From assembly GCA_037893245.1 (NCBI GenBank), contig JBAIAA010000315.1, forward strand, positions 434,001-498,000: 64,000 bases of DNA, in the 5' to 3' direction. Under the pieces are notes generated by a model. That model did no database searches. It worked only from the letters and a program-made list of their open reading frames with translations, and had not been told where the DNA came from. Source of the DNA: Crossaster papposus (Eukaryota; Echinodermata; Asteroidea; Velatida; Solasteridae). Below, piece by piece: positions 1 to 9,613 of this stretch (the first letter of the stretch is position 1; every line of letters begins with the position of its first letter). Made by a program: the position numbers and the translations under genes.

Positions 1-422
1 ATTAGCTCACGGGTCACTGGACAATCTGCCCTACGTCAGAGGGTTATGCATGACTCTGTCTGGCAGTAGGAGTTCTTGCAGGGCAAACAAAGAGACAATT
101 ACACGTGGTTTGCTTCTCAATAATCAAATGTTTGTGTGCTTACAGCTTTATGAAATTGGCCCCAGGTTTAGATATCATTATTTTTTGACTATTTTGTATA
201 CACTTACATCGAAATTATATGTTGTCGATAGCAATGTTCTATTACACAAGTTGTATTTGTATTACGGTAAATGCTAAACCCCTGCGATGCATACTTGTAT
301 TTGCATAGCTATCGATCATGTTTATTGATGCACGTCTACACGTTGGACTAACAGTAAACACGTTAATACAACTGGACTGGACTTCTTGAATTCTAAACTT
401 AGTTATTTGGTTTTGTTTCCAG
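1..422. other. Intronic or upstream sequence, no firm gene
   Basis: No convincing coding exon is seen. A 20-nt stretch at 146-165 has an acceptor-like border (tgcttacag before it) and a weak GT donor after it, but its length is not a multiple of three and its donor is poor, so it is only a possibility. The interval probably lies inside the gene whose exons follow at 423-1734. Confidence 0.4.
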
Positions 423-455
423 GATGAAGCCCGCGAAATCTGCCCTTCCTGTGAT
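423..455 (+). CDS. Candidate 33-nt microexon of the Death-domain gene
   Basis: A pyrimidine-rich acceptor (tttgtttccag) precedes it and a strong donor GTGAGT follows it. It is exactly 11 codons in phase 0, reading DEAREICPSCD. The next exon at 737 opens in the same phase, with no stop across the join. Similar 21-27-nt phase-0 exons occur in an array at the right end of the window, which raises the chance that this is real. Function is unknown. The two cysteines in CPSC are the only notable feature. The call rests on splice signals and frame alone. Confidence 0.4.
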
Positions 456-736
456 GTGAGTTATTCGCTAAATATGTTATTCTTTTTCTATTTTTCCTAA
501 TAATCTCTGCTACATCGTTCTACAACATATCGAATCTGTGTCCTTGAATTTGTTGCATTCGTGATAGTCTTAGACATATTTAGAAGCAACAAAACACTGT
601 AAACCCACCGAACGTGAGCCCTTAAACGCGTGACAATTATGTATAAACTGTTGCAAAAGGCGTATATTTATGAGTTCAAAAGTTAATCACTTTTAGAGTG
701 TGTATATTTACTGATATTGTATGATTATTTGTTTAG

Positions 737-1025
737 GAGAAGATGAATTGTGTTCAAGATCCCAAGAATTCACAGTCTTCGGATGGTGATTATGGAGGTT
801 TGTCAGAGGAGATGGTACGCGCTCTCTGTCGACAACCAAACATGACCAGATTGCTGGCGGAGCTGACAGGTGTCGACCACAGCTCCATGGAAACACGGGA
901 TTTATTAAAGATCTTCTTTGCACATCAAAGGGCGCTGGGCTGCGAAGACGGGAAATCCATTAAGCGTCTGCTGGATTCGTCTTCTGAAATCGCCATGCCC
1001 ATTTCAAAGAAACTTCGAGTGACAG
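737..1025 (+). CDS. Exon encoding an unassigned helical region upstream of a Death domain
   Basis: The exon lies between acceptor tttgtttag and donor CAG|GTATTT and ends in phase 1. Read from 737 it gives about 96 residues, with an in-frame ATG at 743 (MNCVQDPKNSQ) that could be the start if the microexon at 423 is not used. The N-terminal 20 residues are polar. Residues ~20-80 (from LSEEMVRALCRQ) look amphipathic and helical, with regularly spaced leucines. I do not recognise the domain; a degenerate death-fold module is possible because a Death domain follows two exons later. The splice into 1240-1283 keeps the frame: the leftover G plus AA makes a Glu codon. Moderately sure it is a real exon, unsure of function. 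Confidence 0.6.
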
Positions 1026-1239
1026 GTATTTAGCAAAATATCGGGTGAAAAAGACATTTCTCCGACTAACTTTATGGGATATTTTTTAACCCGAAATCTG
1101 GCAAAACGTGAAGTTTTGACCTAGACAAAATTAGTGTCAGGGAAAATAAAAGTCTAGTTATTGGTTTACCGGAATAACAAAATACGATGTTGTTTCATAT
1201 TTTGTATACAAGTTATTGTTTTATTTGCTCTTGCCCTAG

Positions 1240-1283
1240 AAACTTTGTCTGAAGAGGACTCTATATCGACGGAAATGCTAACC
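1240..1283 (+). CDS. 44-nt linker exon between helical region and Death domain
   Basis: Acceptor ttgccctag and donor ACC|GTGAGT bound this short exon. It enters in phase 1, leaves in phase 0, and reads ETLSEEDSISTEMLT with the flanking codon completed. It is acidic and serine/threonine rich, as expected of a flexible linker. The phase match on both sides (1025 to 1240, 1283 to 1479) is the main support. Confidence 0.6.
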
Positions 1284-1478
1284 GTGAGTTTTATGCTTGA
1301 CATGCAGTTTCAACTGGTCCATATAAAAAGAAAACGTACATATGTACACGTTTCATTTCGGTCAATCATTACGGACGGATAATGATCAGTTACGATGATT
1401 GTTTTTCGCTCTTTTATGTAATCTGTCTCTTTTCTTGTTTCCAGGTCTCTTTAACTTTATGATTTGTTTTCTTTTCAG

Positions 1479-1734
1479 TCGGAAATTGCTGACGAGAAAT
1501 GTTTCCGTCGGCTTGCAGAGAAATTGGGAGAGGAGTGGGAGCCACTGGCCACAGAGTTAGGCTTCACTCCGGCGAACCTGTACAAGATAAAAGAGAACAA
1601 CCAAAATGGCGTCGATGAACAGATATTTCAAATGCTTGTGCAGTGGAGGCAGCGATGTGGAAAGTTGGATGGAAGCATCTTAGCTGGGGCTTTGAAGAAG
1701 GTTGGGCTACATGATCTGGCACAGCAGTTCGAAG
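1479..1734 (+). CDS. Death-domain exon (adaptor or NLR-type immune protein)
   Basis: The exon has acceptor cttttcag and donor GAAG|GTGAGA, enters in phase 0 and leaves in phase 1, and encodes 85 residues. The whole exon reads as a Death domain. Visible signatures are FRRLAEKLGEEWEPLATELG for helices 1-2 with the conserved Trp, then LYKIKENN, then MLVQWRQRCG with the second Trp, and a last helix LAGALKKVGLHDLAQQF. Death domains self-associate or pair in apoptotic and innate-immune signalling in the cytosol. In marine deuterostomes they are often the N-terminal module of NACHT/LRR receptors or of small adaptors. Exons 737 and 1240 precede it in frame. No NACHT exon follows within several kb, so this may be an adaptor, a gene with very long introns, or a fragment. 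The fold call is firm; the gene family is inference. Confidence 0.85.
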
Positions 1735-2875
1735 GTGAGATTTATATTATCCGGCGATTACCATATTTGTTGTTATATATACTTAATTACCTCTTTATGG
1801 TAGTGAAACCAACAAGGATCCCTCAAAAGCGCCACTAAAGGTTTCTTTAGGCTTTCGAGCTATACCTACTGTGCACACTGTAGAAGAAGTTACAGTTTTA
1901 GAGGTTGGAGAAAAACCCAAGAAGAATATTCTGGGAGAAACCCACGGATGTACCCAAGCGGGATTCGGGATTCGAACCCAGGTCATAGTGGTAAAAGGCG
2001 CGGGAAGAACCGCTACACCAGCCCGAACCCCCTACACAAAATAGCTTATTGTAAGTTAAAATCGCTTGCAAGCTAAATCACAAGTCCTCCTGTCCAAAAT
2101 CAATAGGCACGTTATTGAAAATAAGCTTTGACAAAATACAATCACCTAGTGTTCCTTGCGTCACTTGTAAAAATCTATAAGTATTATGACGACATGGTCC
2201 ATATTATTGGCTTGGGGTCGTAAATCCGGGTGCACATGCACACAGTGCGTTGTGCACGTATTGCGCTGCGTTCGATTCGGCAGCTCGCCCTATCTTCTAG
2301 TAGCCACGCCTTTAATGAATCCCGCAGCCACCAGATCAAGACATTCTTGAACATCTCCAAGCGCTAGACCCAGGTAATGGGATTACCTATACCCCCACGC
2401 CTGCAGTCCCTGTCCCAGGTAATGGGATCACCTACCTATACAATGAGCCAACGTACCCTATCCCCGGATGACACCAAAGTGCTGTCGTTGCCCTAAACTT
2501 CCAGGAAGACGCCCATCTCGCCAATTTGTCACCCCCTGGTATAGGCAACACCGAACACCACACCAATAACTTCTACCAGTTTACCACCATCCTCCAAAGC
2601 CCTATCCCCACCCCCCCCCCTTCCCCCACCCCCTCCCACCCCGACCCCCACCACCCCCACCCCCACCCCACAAGATGTGATAACAATCCCAGTAGAGGGC
2701 TTCTTTATCGGGTTTATTTGGAGCTCATATTATCGCGACTGAGGCTCGTAAAACTGTGTTTCACTACATTCCATCCTTAAGTTTTCAACATAAGTTCATG
2801 TAACTGTTACAAGATACACAGCAATGACTTGATCAACATTATTTATTTGTTTTTTTGTGTGTATTTGTTTTACAG
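1735..2875 (+). other. Intron with short repeats and a C-rich tract
   Basis: No coding exon is seen. A short sequence around ccaggtaatgggat is duplicated at about 2370 and 2414. A C-rich low-complexity tract fills 2603-2672. The ORFs across these tracts are simple-sequence artefacts. Confidence 0.5.
2603..2672. repeat. C-rich low-complexity tract
   Basis: Almost pure C/T/A with long C runs (ccccaccccc type). It has no coding meaning and may adopt i-motif or G-quadruplex structure. Confidence 0.9.
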
Positions 2876-2912
2876 AAAATACGAACCAGCAGGACACGTC
2901 CATTATTTCTGT
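2876..2912 (+). CDS. Possible short exon following the Death-domain exon
   Basis: Acceptor tttgttttacag precedes it, and a donor GTGAGT at 2913 (or GTGTGA at 2911) follows it. Entering in phase 1, as the Death-domain exon requires, it reads ENTNQQDTSIIS with no stop. The composition resembles the repeated 108-nt exons of the NLR gene near 56 kb (DSTQQTGTSED), which also enter in phase 1. Supported only by splice signals and phase. Confidence 0.35.
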
Positions 2913-3120
2913 GTGAGTTGTTTCTACAAGCAAAGCATACTGATGCACCGATACAGCTGGACTTCCCTAATCAAATATTCTGCGTGGATTTCAGAAATAA
3001 ATCGTTAGGCCTACATTATAGGAAATGGCATAATGTGATTTTGCATTCAAAGCGGACAGGATGTGATTTCAACAAAGGATTTCCAAAATCACAACCAAAA
3101 TGATAGATGAATTTGTGCTT

Positions 3121-3674
3121 AAAGGTAGGATACACCATTGGTAATTGCTTGAATTATTATGAATGGGTAGATTTGTGGGGTTGTGTTTTATAGAAAATAC
3201 CGTTTAAAGGTAGGATACACCATTGGTAATTGCTTAAATTATTATGAATGGGTAGATTTGTGGGGTTGTGTTTTATAGAAAATACCGTTTAAAGGTAGGA
3301 TACACCATTGGTAATTGCTTGAATTATCATGAATAGATGGATTTCGGGGGTTGTATTTTATAGTAAGGATCGTTTAACTGACCTGTCCAAAGTTTTACAA
3401 CCATGGATGCCGAGAAAAGCATGAAATACAGCGTTTGTTTTCAACCGGCGTCGGGCAGTTATTCTTATGTTTTCTTTGTTTTTTCGCGATCGCCGTCCGG
3501 CGATCGCGAATTTTTCTTTATAAAATTCAGATTTTTCGGAGTAATTACAGGATATATAGCGCAATCCTTTTGCTGGATGCCTAGAATCATTATTTACTTT
3601 CAAATGAGTAAGATATTTCTTAATAATTCGGTAGTAAATACTGTTGATATCTGCAAATGATGTATCCTACCTTT
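3121..3674. repeat. MITE of the aaaggtaggatacacc family with a tandemly repeated left end
   Basis: The left terminus aaaggtaggatacaccatt is matched by the inverted right terminus ending in atgtatcctaccttt. The first 85 bp are repeated head to tail (starts at 3121, 3206 and 3291). The interior carries a palindromic core around gcgatcgccgtccggcgatc. Related copies lie near 8653, 30647 and 53969 (inverted). No protein is encoded. Confidence 0.85.
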
Positions 3675-3843
3675 AATTAATGTAAGCATTGTCCTGTTTA
3701 AGTTAGGTACCAAAAACGGTGTGAGATTAACCCGTTTTCCCACTTTCTTGTCCATAATTTGAGAACAGTTCAGTCGATTTGACGATGGCGAACGGTAATA
3801 TCAAGTTTAATTCTTTTCATTTTAACTATTTGTGTTTGGCAAT

Positions 3844-4434
3844 TTAATATTTCGTCGTACTTTTTACCCTGAAAATGTGAATCCACGCTAGTTTCTTCGT
3901 GAAAACGCGCAGTTTGTCTCCCTTCCAGTCGTAGTTTATATGGACGTCACTGGTTAAGTCGAGTGACCCAATCCGAGATTGTTCGTTTACTCTCGCGTAC
4001 TGCGCATGTACAACCGTCCCCCGATTTAGAGGCACGAGTAAGCTGGGGTGAGTAATCGAACGCCCTATCATTGCACTGGAGTAACGGAATATTCGATTGT
4101 TTTTGCGGGGAAAAATTAAGATCCTAACCTCCAATGTGATATAAGAATCCTGTTGATTAGTCCGAAAAAACGCGCCGTACTTTGAGATAAAAAAGAGACC
4201 AATAGCAACGTTCGATCTATTGCCAACTGTTTCATCTGCGATGAGCTGCATACCTTGTACGTGTACATTGCTATTCACAGCCGCGTCCCTCAAGGCGACG
4301 TGAACATGTTCTGTCCACGGTCCACTCTCTTTTGTGAATATAATTCCCGCGCTGCATATCAATAATCGACCGTATACGGAGTTTGCATTAAATCCAATGT
4401 AATCGCCCGACTCTCCCATGAATACACAGCGCAC
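3844..4434 (-). CDS. Unrecognised 196-codon open frame
   Basis: A long uninterrupted minus-strand frame. A GTG opens it and an in-frame ATG lies a few codons in (MGESGDYIGFNANS). The translation alternates hydrophobic and polar residues (for example GLFFISKYGAFF and LEVRILIF), so a beta-rich fold is possible, but I recognise no family. No signal peptide or clear transmembrane helix is evident. It has no obvious splice partners and sits between two MITEs, so it may be a fragment of a mobile element, a single-exon gene remnant or chance. Confidence 0.3.
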   Translation of the reverse strand: MRCVFMGESGDYIGFNANSVYGRLLICSAGIIFTKESGPWTEHVHVALRDAAVNSNVHVQGMQLIADETVGNRSNVAIGLFFISKYGAFFRTNQQDSYITLEVRILIFPRKNNRIFRYSSAMIGRSITHPSLLVPLNRGTVVHAQYARVNEQSRIGSLDLTSDVHINYDWKGDKLRVFTKKLAWIHIFRVKSTTKY

Positions 4435-4462
4435 CAGAATAAAAAAAACCTGATGAACTTAA

Positions 4463-4666
4463 CCCTTTGCACTCAGCCACGCGCTACATCTGAATTATAA
4501 GTCCCTTAAAAGCCCCTGGGGTCCAAATATTCCCCAGAAATATAGCCCTATTTGTAAGCTTTCCAATGATACATAATTATATGGGATTTGTACACTGTAA
4601 ATGATATTTGTTTATAGAAACTAGCAACACGTACAAATTTTCGAAAACAGGCCTGAGTTTAAAGGG
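4463..4666. repeat. piggyBac-like MITE with TTAA target duplication
   Basis: TTAA at 4459-4462 and 4667-4670 flanks a 204-bp element that begins CCCTTTGCACTCAG and ends, inverted, CTGAGTTTAAAGGG. TTAA duplications with CCC/GGG termini are the hallmark of piggyBac-type elements. No transposase is present, so it is non-autonomous. Confidence 0.75.
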
Positions 4667-4858
4667 TTAATTGGGGGTTACAAATTCATAATTTGGATTC
4701 TAACGACTATAAACCATGATATGAATTTTGACTGAGGAAGTGAATTTTGGAGCATTTGAATGTGATTTTGGCGATCTTTTGTTGATTTCACTTATACAAA
4801 AATATACAGTTATTATTATTGATGTTACTAGTCAAAAGTACCCGTGGGTGTAATATAT

Positions 4859-5371
4859 GACCGGAAGAAGGGAAGTTGGGGATGGGGTGACGTACCCGTA
4901 CCCGTAAGTTTGGGCGAGATCGGACCAAGGACTTGGGAGGAGTAGCGAAAAACGAACATTTGACCTTTGACCCCAGTGACCTTGACATATGACCGGAAGA
5001 AGGGAAGTTGGGGATGGGGTGACGTACCCGTACCCGTAAGTTTGGGCGAGATCGGACCAAGGACTTGGGAGGAGTAGCGAAAAACGAACATTTGACCTTT
5101 GACCCCAGTGACCTTGACATATGACCGGAAGAAGGGAAGTTGGGGATGGGGTGACGTACCCGTACCCGTAAGTTTGGGCGAGATCGGACCAAGGACTTGG
5201 GAGGAGTAGCGAAAAACGAACATTTGACCTTTGACCCCAGTGACCTTGACCTTTCCAAAAATGAACCCCTCAAGGGCAATTCTGGGGTGAACTTACATCC
5301 ACCCACCAAGTTTGGGCGAGATCGGACCAAGGACTTGGGAGGAGTAGCGAAACAAACAGACAGACAGACAG
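4859..5371. repeat. 132-bp tandem repeat, three close copies plus a diverged fourth
   Basis: Units start at 4859, 4991 and 5123 with a period of exactly 132 bp. A diverged fourth unit ends in a (gaca)n run at about 5350-5371. The period is a multiple of three, so long repetitive ORFs appear on both strands; they are a by-product. Each unit holds tgacctttgaccc (4961, 5093, 5225), a nuclear-receptor DR1-like sequence. Confidence 0.9.
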
Positions 5372-5640
5372 ACAAACGTTGCTCGAATTATAGTATGATG
5401 ATGATGATGATGATGTTATTGGATGTTATATATGTTAACTAGATTTACTAGTAATACTACTAGAAGTAATACTACATTGTGTGTATAATTAATACTAAAG
5501 TAATACTAACAACTTAACAAGTAATACTAACAAGTAATACTAGATTTGTTTTGGGTGCAAATGAACGCTTAATTGAGTCATTCGTTTACTGTTTATTATT
5601 GTCTATACAGGGTGGTCAGAAAAACGGACAAGCATACTTC
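5372..5640. other. Microsatellites and taatacta-rich spacer
   Basis: An (atg)n run lies at about 5396-5414, followed by irregular repeats of taatacta and its variants to about 5545. No gene is seen. Confidence 0.6.
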
Positions 5641-5659
5641 CACAACCCTGAGGCCTAGT

Positions 5660-5895
5660 CTTGTTTGCAAGACGACCTAATCGCAATATGCAGCGCGCCG
5701 TAGACCCCTATAATGCGGGCATTCTCTGACCATAGAGAAAGGACCACAGAAGGAGTTACAACTTCCCGGGCGATAAAATCTAAGCCAATTACTGTTATCA
5801 GATCCCCTGGTATGCCCATTGCAAAAGCACTACGACCGCAAGCTGGACCACTGACCGCAAGCCTCCTTTGACGCGATACGTTCGTCGCCGACATT
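5660..5895. repeat. Left arm of an inverted repeat pair
   Basis: Segments such as agaaaggaccacagaagg, caagacgacct and cgttcgtcgccg recur inverted at about 7262-7449. The arms enclose roughly 1.4 kb that includes the element at 6372-7205. They may be terminal repeats of one older DNA element, or two copies of a short family in opposite orientation. Confidence 0.6.
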
Positions 5896-6371
5896 TTAGC
5901 TGGTAATCGGTAACCTCCTATGCGTTGTACGGTGAAAAACTCAACGCTGACGTCACTTCACTGCAGCGATTTCCCACTTTCTGGAGAGAAAACAATGTGA
6001 ACAAGCGAAGCTTTAACGCAGGCACAGTGTTTATTGGTGACTCGTACCACGTGAAGTACCGATGTGCAGTTTCTATATTCGAAGAAGTATATTTCAACGT
6101 TTGTTCGGCGAAAATCGGCCAAATTTTCAGTAAATAATGGTCCATTTATGAAAAAAATCAATCCTAGGGGATAGGTTATTAAATATGATATTTTCATGAA
6201 AATGCATGACCCTGCATGCTAACGAAATAGTGCATGTTCTTTGTCATGAAATGGGCTTTCTTGTGATGTATGCCATTACGTTCCCCAGTGTTACCCAACT
6301 GTAAACAAAAAACTTGAAAATCGAGAATATTTTAAGTTTTAACGATTTTATTTGTAAACAAGGCACAAATA

Positions 6372-7205
6372 TATGGGCGGCCAAAAGGGCCAAAATCGTG
6401 TTTATTGGGAAGCAGCGTAATCATACATGTCACTCAAGGTTTTTTAATTTTTAGAGCGATTCTCGGTCACCTGGGAAGGACATTAACGTGAAGGACGTGT
6501 AATACTGGGTTTTGTGGAATTTTCTTTCTTTTTCTGTGAGGCTATTAGGTTTTTTAATTCTAATGGAGTGCTTTTGCAAGAAGGTATAGCACAGAGAAAC
6601 CGGTTTATGCAGGCATAGGCCCCTACTTCAAGGAATAATCAGTAATTTTTGTTTATCAATTCCAGAGTTAGCTGCAGTGAATCAGAACTAATTTTATGTG
6701 GGAAGGAGAGGGTGTTTTATGGGAGTTTTAACAAGTCAGAACTTTTTCTCATCGTTTTTGTTATTTTTTTTGGAGATGCTGAAGCAGTTCTGCTGCGTAA
6801 GGTATCATTGGATTTTAGGTAGTGGCTGGTCTACAGAGATAAATCTGCATGATTTATTGTGTGCTGGTATGCCAGCAGTGTGGTTGCGTAACTATCCAAT
6901 CCAGCGCACAGCGGACGTCTGAGGAAGCGCCCCCAGCGTTCGACAATAGTTAAATTTTTCCTTTTGTCGATTTGTCTTTTGTTTGCTTGTTATTCAAGTA
7001 TTTCTGTAATGTTGTCCTTTTCCCGTTTTGTCCTTTGTTTGATTTGGAGTTTGTATTTTTGCAAATTTTTCCTTTTGAATCTTTGTCCTTTGTTTGATTT
7101 GAATTTTTTCCTTCTGTAAATTTGTCCTCTTGCCATTTTGTTCTTTGTCTATTTTTTTGTCCTTTGTGAACATATTTTAGATTTTGGCCCTTTTGGCCGC
7201 CCATA
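6372..7205. repeat. DNA element with ~26-bp terminal inverted repeats
   Basis: The left end begins tatgggcggccaaaaggg and the right end is its inverse (7180-7205). The left interior contains cgtgtttattgggaagc and the right interior is T-rich with tttgtcctttg repeats. A second relative without these exact ends lies at 11104-13290 and shares most of the left and middle parts. No transposase is encoded, so it is non-autonomous. Confidence 0.75.
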
Positions 7206-7261
7206 CAAAGCACCATGACCATTTCTACTGTATACAAAGCAACTTTGAGTGCAGCACTCGC

Positions 7262-7449
7262 TGAGTGACCGACAATGTTTACACTAGCCTAATTGCGGTC
7301 GTAAAACCGCAGATCTTTATCAGTGCGGCGACGAACGCGAGGCGCTTTGAAGCCCGGGAGTTGTAACTCCTTCTGTGGTCCTTTCTCTATGCTCTGACGT
7401 ACGCCGTAGACCACACCAAGGCCTTCCAATAGGTCGTCTTGTGACACAT
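7262..7449. repeat. Right arm of the inverted repeat pair of 5660-5895
   Basis: Reverse complement of much of 5660-5895, including the ccttctgtggtcctttctct segment. See the left arm for interpretation. Confidence 0.6.
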
Positions 7450-7471
7450 GTGACTGAAATATACGACTAGT

Positions 7472-8444
7472 AATAATAATAATAATAGATATTTGTAATG
7501 CGCTTTATGTGAAAAAAACACCTCTAAGCGCCTTACAGTTTATAATTAACACAATCTGGACTTATCTAAAAAGCGTGAAATAAAAAATATACGAATAAAA
7601 AGACTTGAAATGTACTATAAAACTTACGATAAAAACTGCAACCTATAACTACCACTAACAGATCTGATAAAAACATAGCGTACAAGTAATACTTTATAAC
7701 CAAATATAAAACGACTATAGGCTATGAAACAGAACGAGAAAGGCTCGTCTATATCACGAATAAATGAGTCTTCAGGAGAGACTTGAAAGTGTTCAATGAG
7801 TCAGCTTGACGGAGACTGTTGGGCAAGCAGTTCCACAGATGAGCTGCAGCCTGAGAAAATGATCGATCCCCGTAGAACTTGGTGCGGGATCGTGTGCAAG
7901 GAGGCTGGAGGCGAAGTTCATTTGAAGATCGTAGTCGCCGAGATGGAGTGTACCGCTCAATCAGGTCAGCTATGTAGCTTGGTGCATGTCCATGAACTGC
8001 CTTGTACGTGATCAGCAGCATCTTGAAGGTGATCCTTTTCCCCACCGGCAACCAGTGAAGCTCTTGTAGAAGTGGTGAGATATGTGTTCTACGGGTCACA
8101 CGTAGAACCAGGCGTGCTGCGATATTTTGTACTCGCTGCAACTTCGCAATCTCACAATCTGGCAGGCCGTATAGCAACGCATTGCATGCATCTAGTCGCG
8201 ATGTGACAAATGCATGCACAAGTCTGATGGTCGTGCGCTGGTCCAGGTATTTTCGAATCTGCCCTATTTTTCTTATACCAGTCAGTGCAGATTTGCAGAC
8301 AGAGGTCACATGAGATGTCATAGAAAGTGTAGAGTCCATGATGACACCAAGGTTACGAGCTTGGTTAGCTGGATGAATTGTAGATTGGTCAATCGTAATA
8401 TCTGGTGAGCAAGGAGCTGCATTGATGAACTTTGAGGTGAAATG
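7472..8444 (-). mobile_element. 5'-truncated CR1/L2-like LINE, RT C-terminus
   Basis: The minus-strand frame from about 8492 to 7749 encodes the region downstream of the RT catalytic core: NLGVIMDSTLSM, then RKIGQIRKYLD, VTSRLDACNALLYGLP, LQRVQNIAARLV and LQELHWLPVGKRI. These are typical of CR1/L2-type ORF2 C-termini. Endonuclease and catalytic palm are missing (5' truncation). The 3' end is a (taa)n tail at 7472-7486 as read on plus. A tagt duplication flanks it (7468-7471 and 8445-8448), and the second copy of the host repeat at about 30434 shows the uninterrupted site. The frame has no stops, so insertion was probably recent. Confidence 0.85.
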
Positions 8445-8652
8445 TAGTAAACACGGTCCGTTATTTTGGGGGAGTAAATAATAAATCTGCAATATTGCGG
8501 ACCGTTATTTGTCACAAATAAACTAAACAAAATCCACAACATTTGAAAAAATAGATGTGCATCGTTGTATTCTACTTTAAAAAACGCTTCCCGACCCTAT
8601 CCATTTTATTTGTATACATAAAAACGCCCGATCCAAAGCAATGTATCTCTTT

Positions 8653-9040
8653 AAAGGTGGGATACACCATTGGTAATTGCTGAAATTATGAGGATTGAGT
8701 GGATTAAGGGGGTTGCATTTTATAGTAAATATCGTTTAACTGAACTGTCCGAAGTTTTACAATCATGGATGCTGAGATAAGCAAGAAAAACGGCATTCGT
8801 TTTCAACCGGCGTCGGGCAGTGGTTCTTATGTTTTTGGTTTTTTTGCGATCGCCGTCCGGCGATCGTAAATTTGTTTTTATAAAAATTCAATGTTCGTCA
8901 CAATTGCAGAATATCTAGCCCAATCATTTTGCTGGATGCCTACGATCATTATTTTATTTTTTAATAAGTAAGATATTTCTCAATAATTTCGGTAGAATTG
9001 TCCTCCCTATATCTGCAAATGGCAATGGGCGGGAAATTCA
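8653..9040. repeat. MITE-family fragment inside the 2.3-kb repeat
   Basis: It begins aaaggtgggatacaccatt, carries the gcgatcgccgtccggcgatc core, and continues to the tatctgcaaatgg segment expected near the right end. The right terminal repeat itself is missing. It is homologous to 3121-3674 and 30647 onward. Confidence 0.75.
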
Positions 9041-9400
9041 TTGATTGATTAGGATACATACAACGATTTACTGGTTTTTACCCTGCATATTTTATTACGC
9101 TTAATTGAATAAACAATGAATGTACAATTAAGGATCTCGTATATCTTCGTGCACATGGATCTGTATTAGGCCAAATACATTCAACAAATTTACTTGTGAC
9201 TGGTGTGATATTAAAATACAACTTTTCTACAGGTATAGTTTCGTTAGCCGTTGGAGGCAGGTTAAAGGTTTAACAGGACATTAACTAGGTTCCACCACAT
9301 TGTATAATGTTTCCTCCAACTTAAGCTGTTGCGGTTACTAGTAAGAGTAAGATTATTAACACCAAGGAAAAAGCCAATAATGACGAAAGTCATGCAGTAA

Positions 9401-9613
9401 TTAATAAAGGTGTTTTGGAGTCTGGCACAATCCTTTCTTAGCGTAAACTGCGTGCATTGTTTTTCCTTTCAATACTTCAATTACCTGTGCATTTCCAAGG
9501 TAACAATATGTGCCTTTTTCGGAACCGGCGACTTGCTTGATGGCCTTCGCTAAATCCGCAATTAAGCGTGGCGGTATATAGTTCAAAATTTGCAACAGTG
9601 CGTGGCGATCCAT
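9401..9613 (-). CDS. Small unknown ORF (70 aa) within the 2.3-kb repeat
   Basis: An ATG-initiated minus frame starting MDRHALLQILNYIPPRLIAD. It is basic and has alternating helix-like segments. The same frame is found in the other repeat copy (ATG at 32168) but is cut there by a TAA at codon 32. I do not recognise a family. It may be the remnant of an element-encoded protein or chance coding in a repeat. Confidence 0.3.
   Translation of the reverse strand: MDRHALLQILNYIPPRLIADLAKAIKQVAGSEKGTYCYLGNAQVIEVLKGKTMHAVYAKKGLCQTPKHLY

Noticed and set aside
146..165. 20-nt exon
   Set aside because: Weak donor and a length that does not keep the frame.
4788..5375. Repetitive 195-aa and 131-aa proteins
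   Set aside because: Two overlapping frames of the same 132-bp tandem repeat are open merely because the period is a multiple of three.
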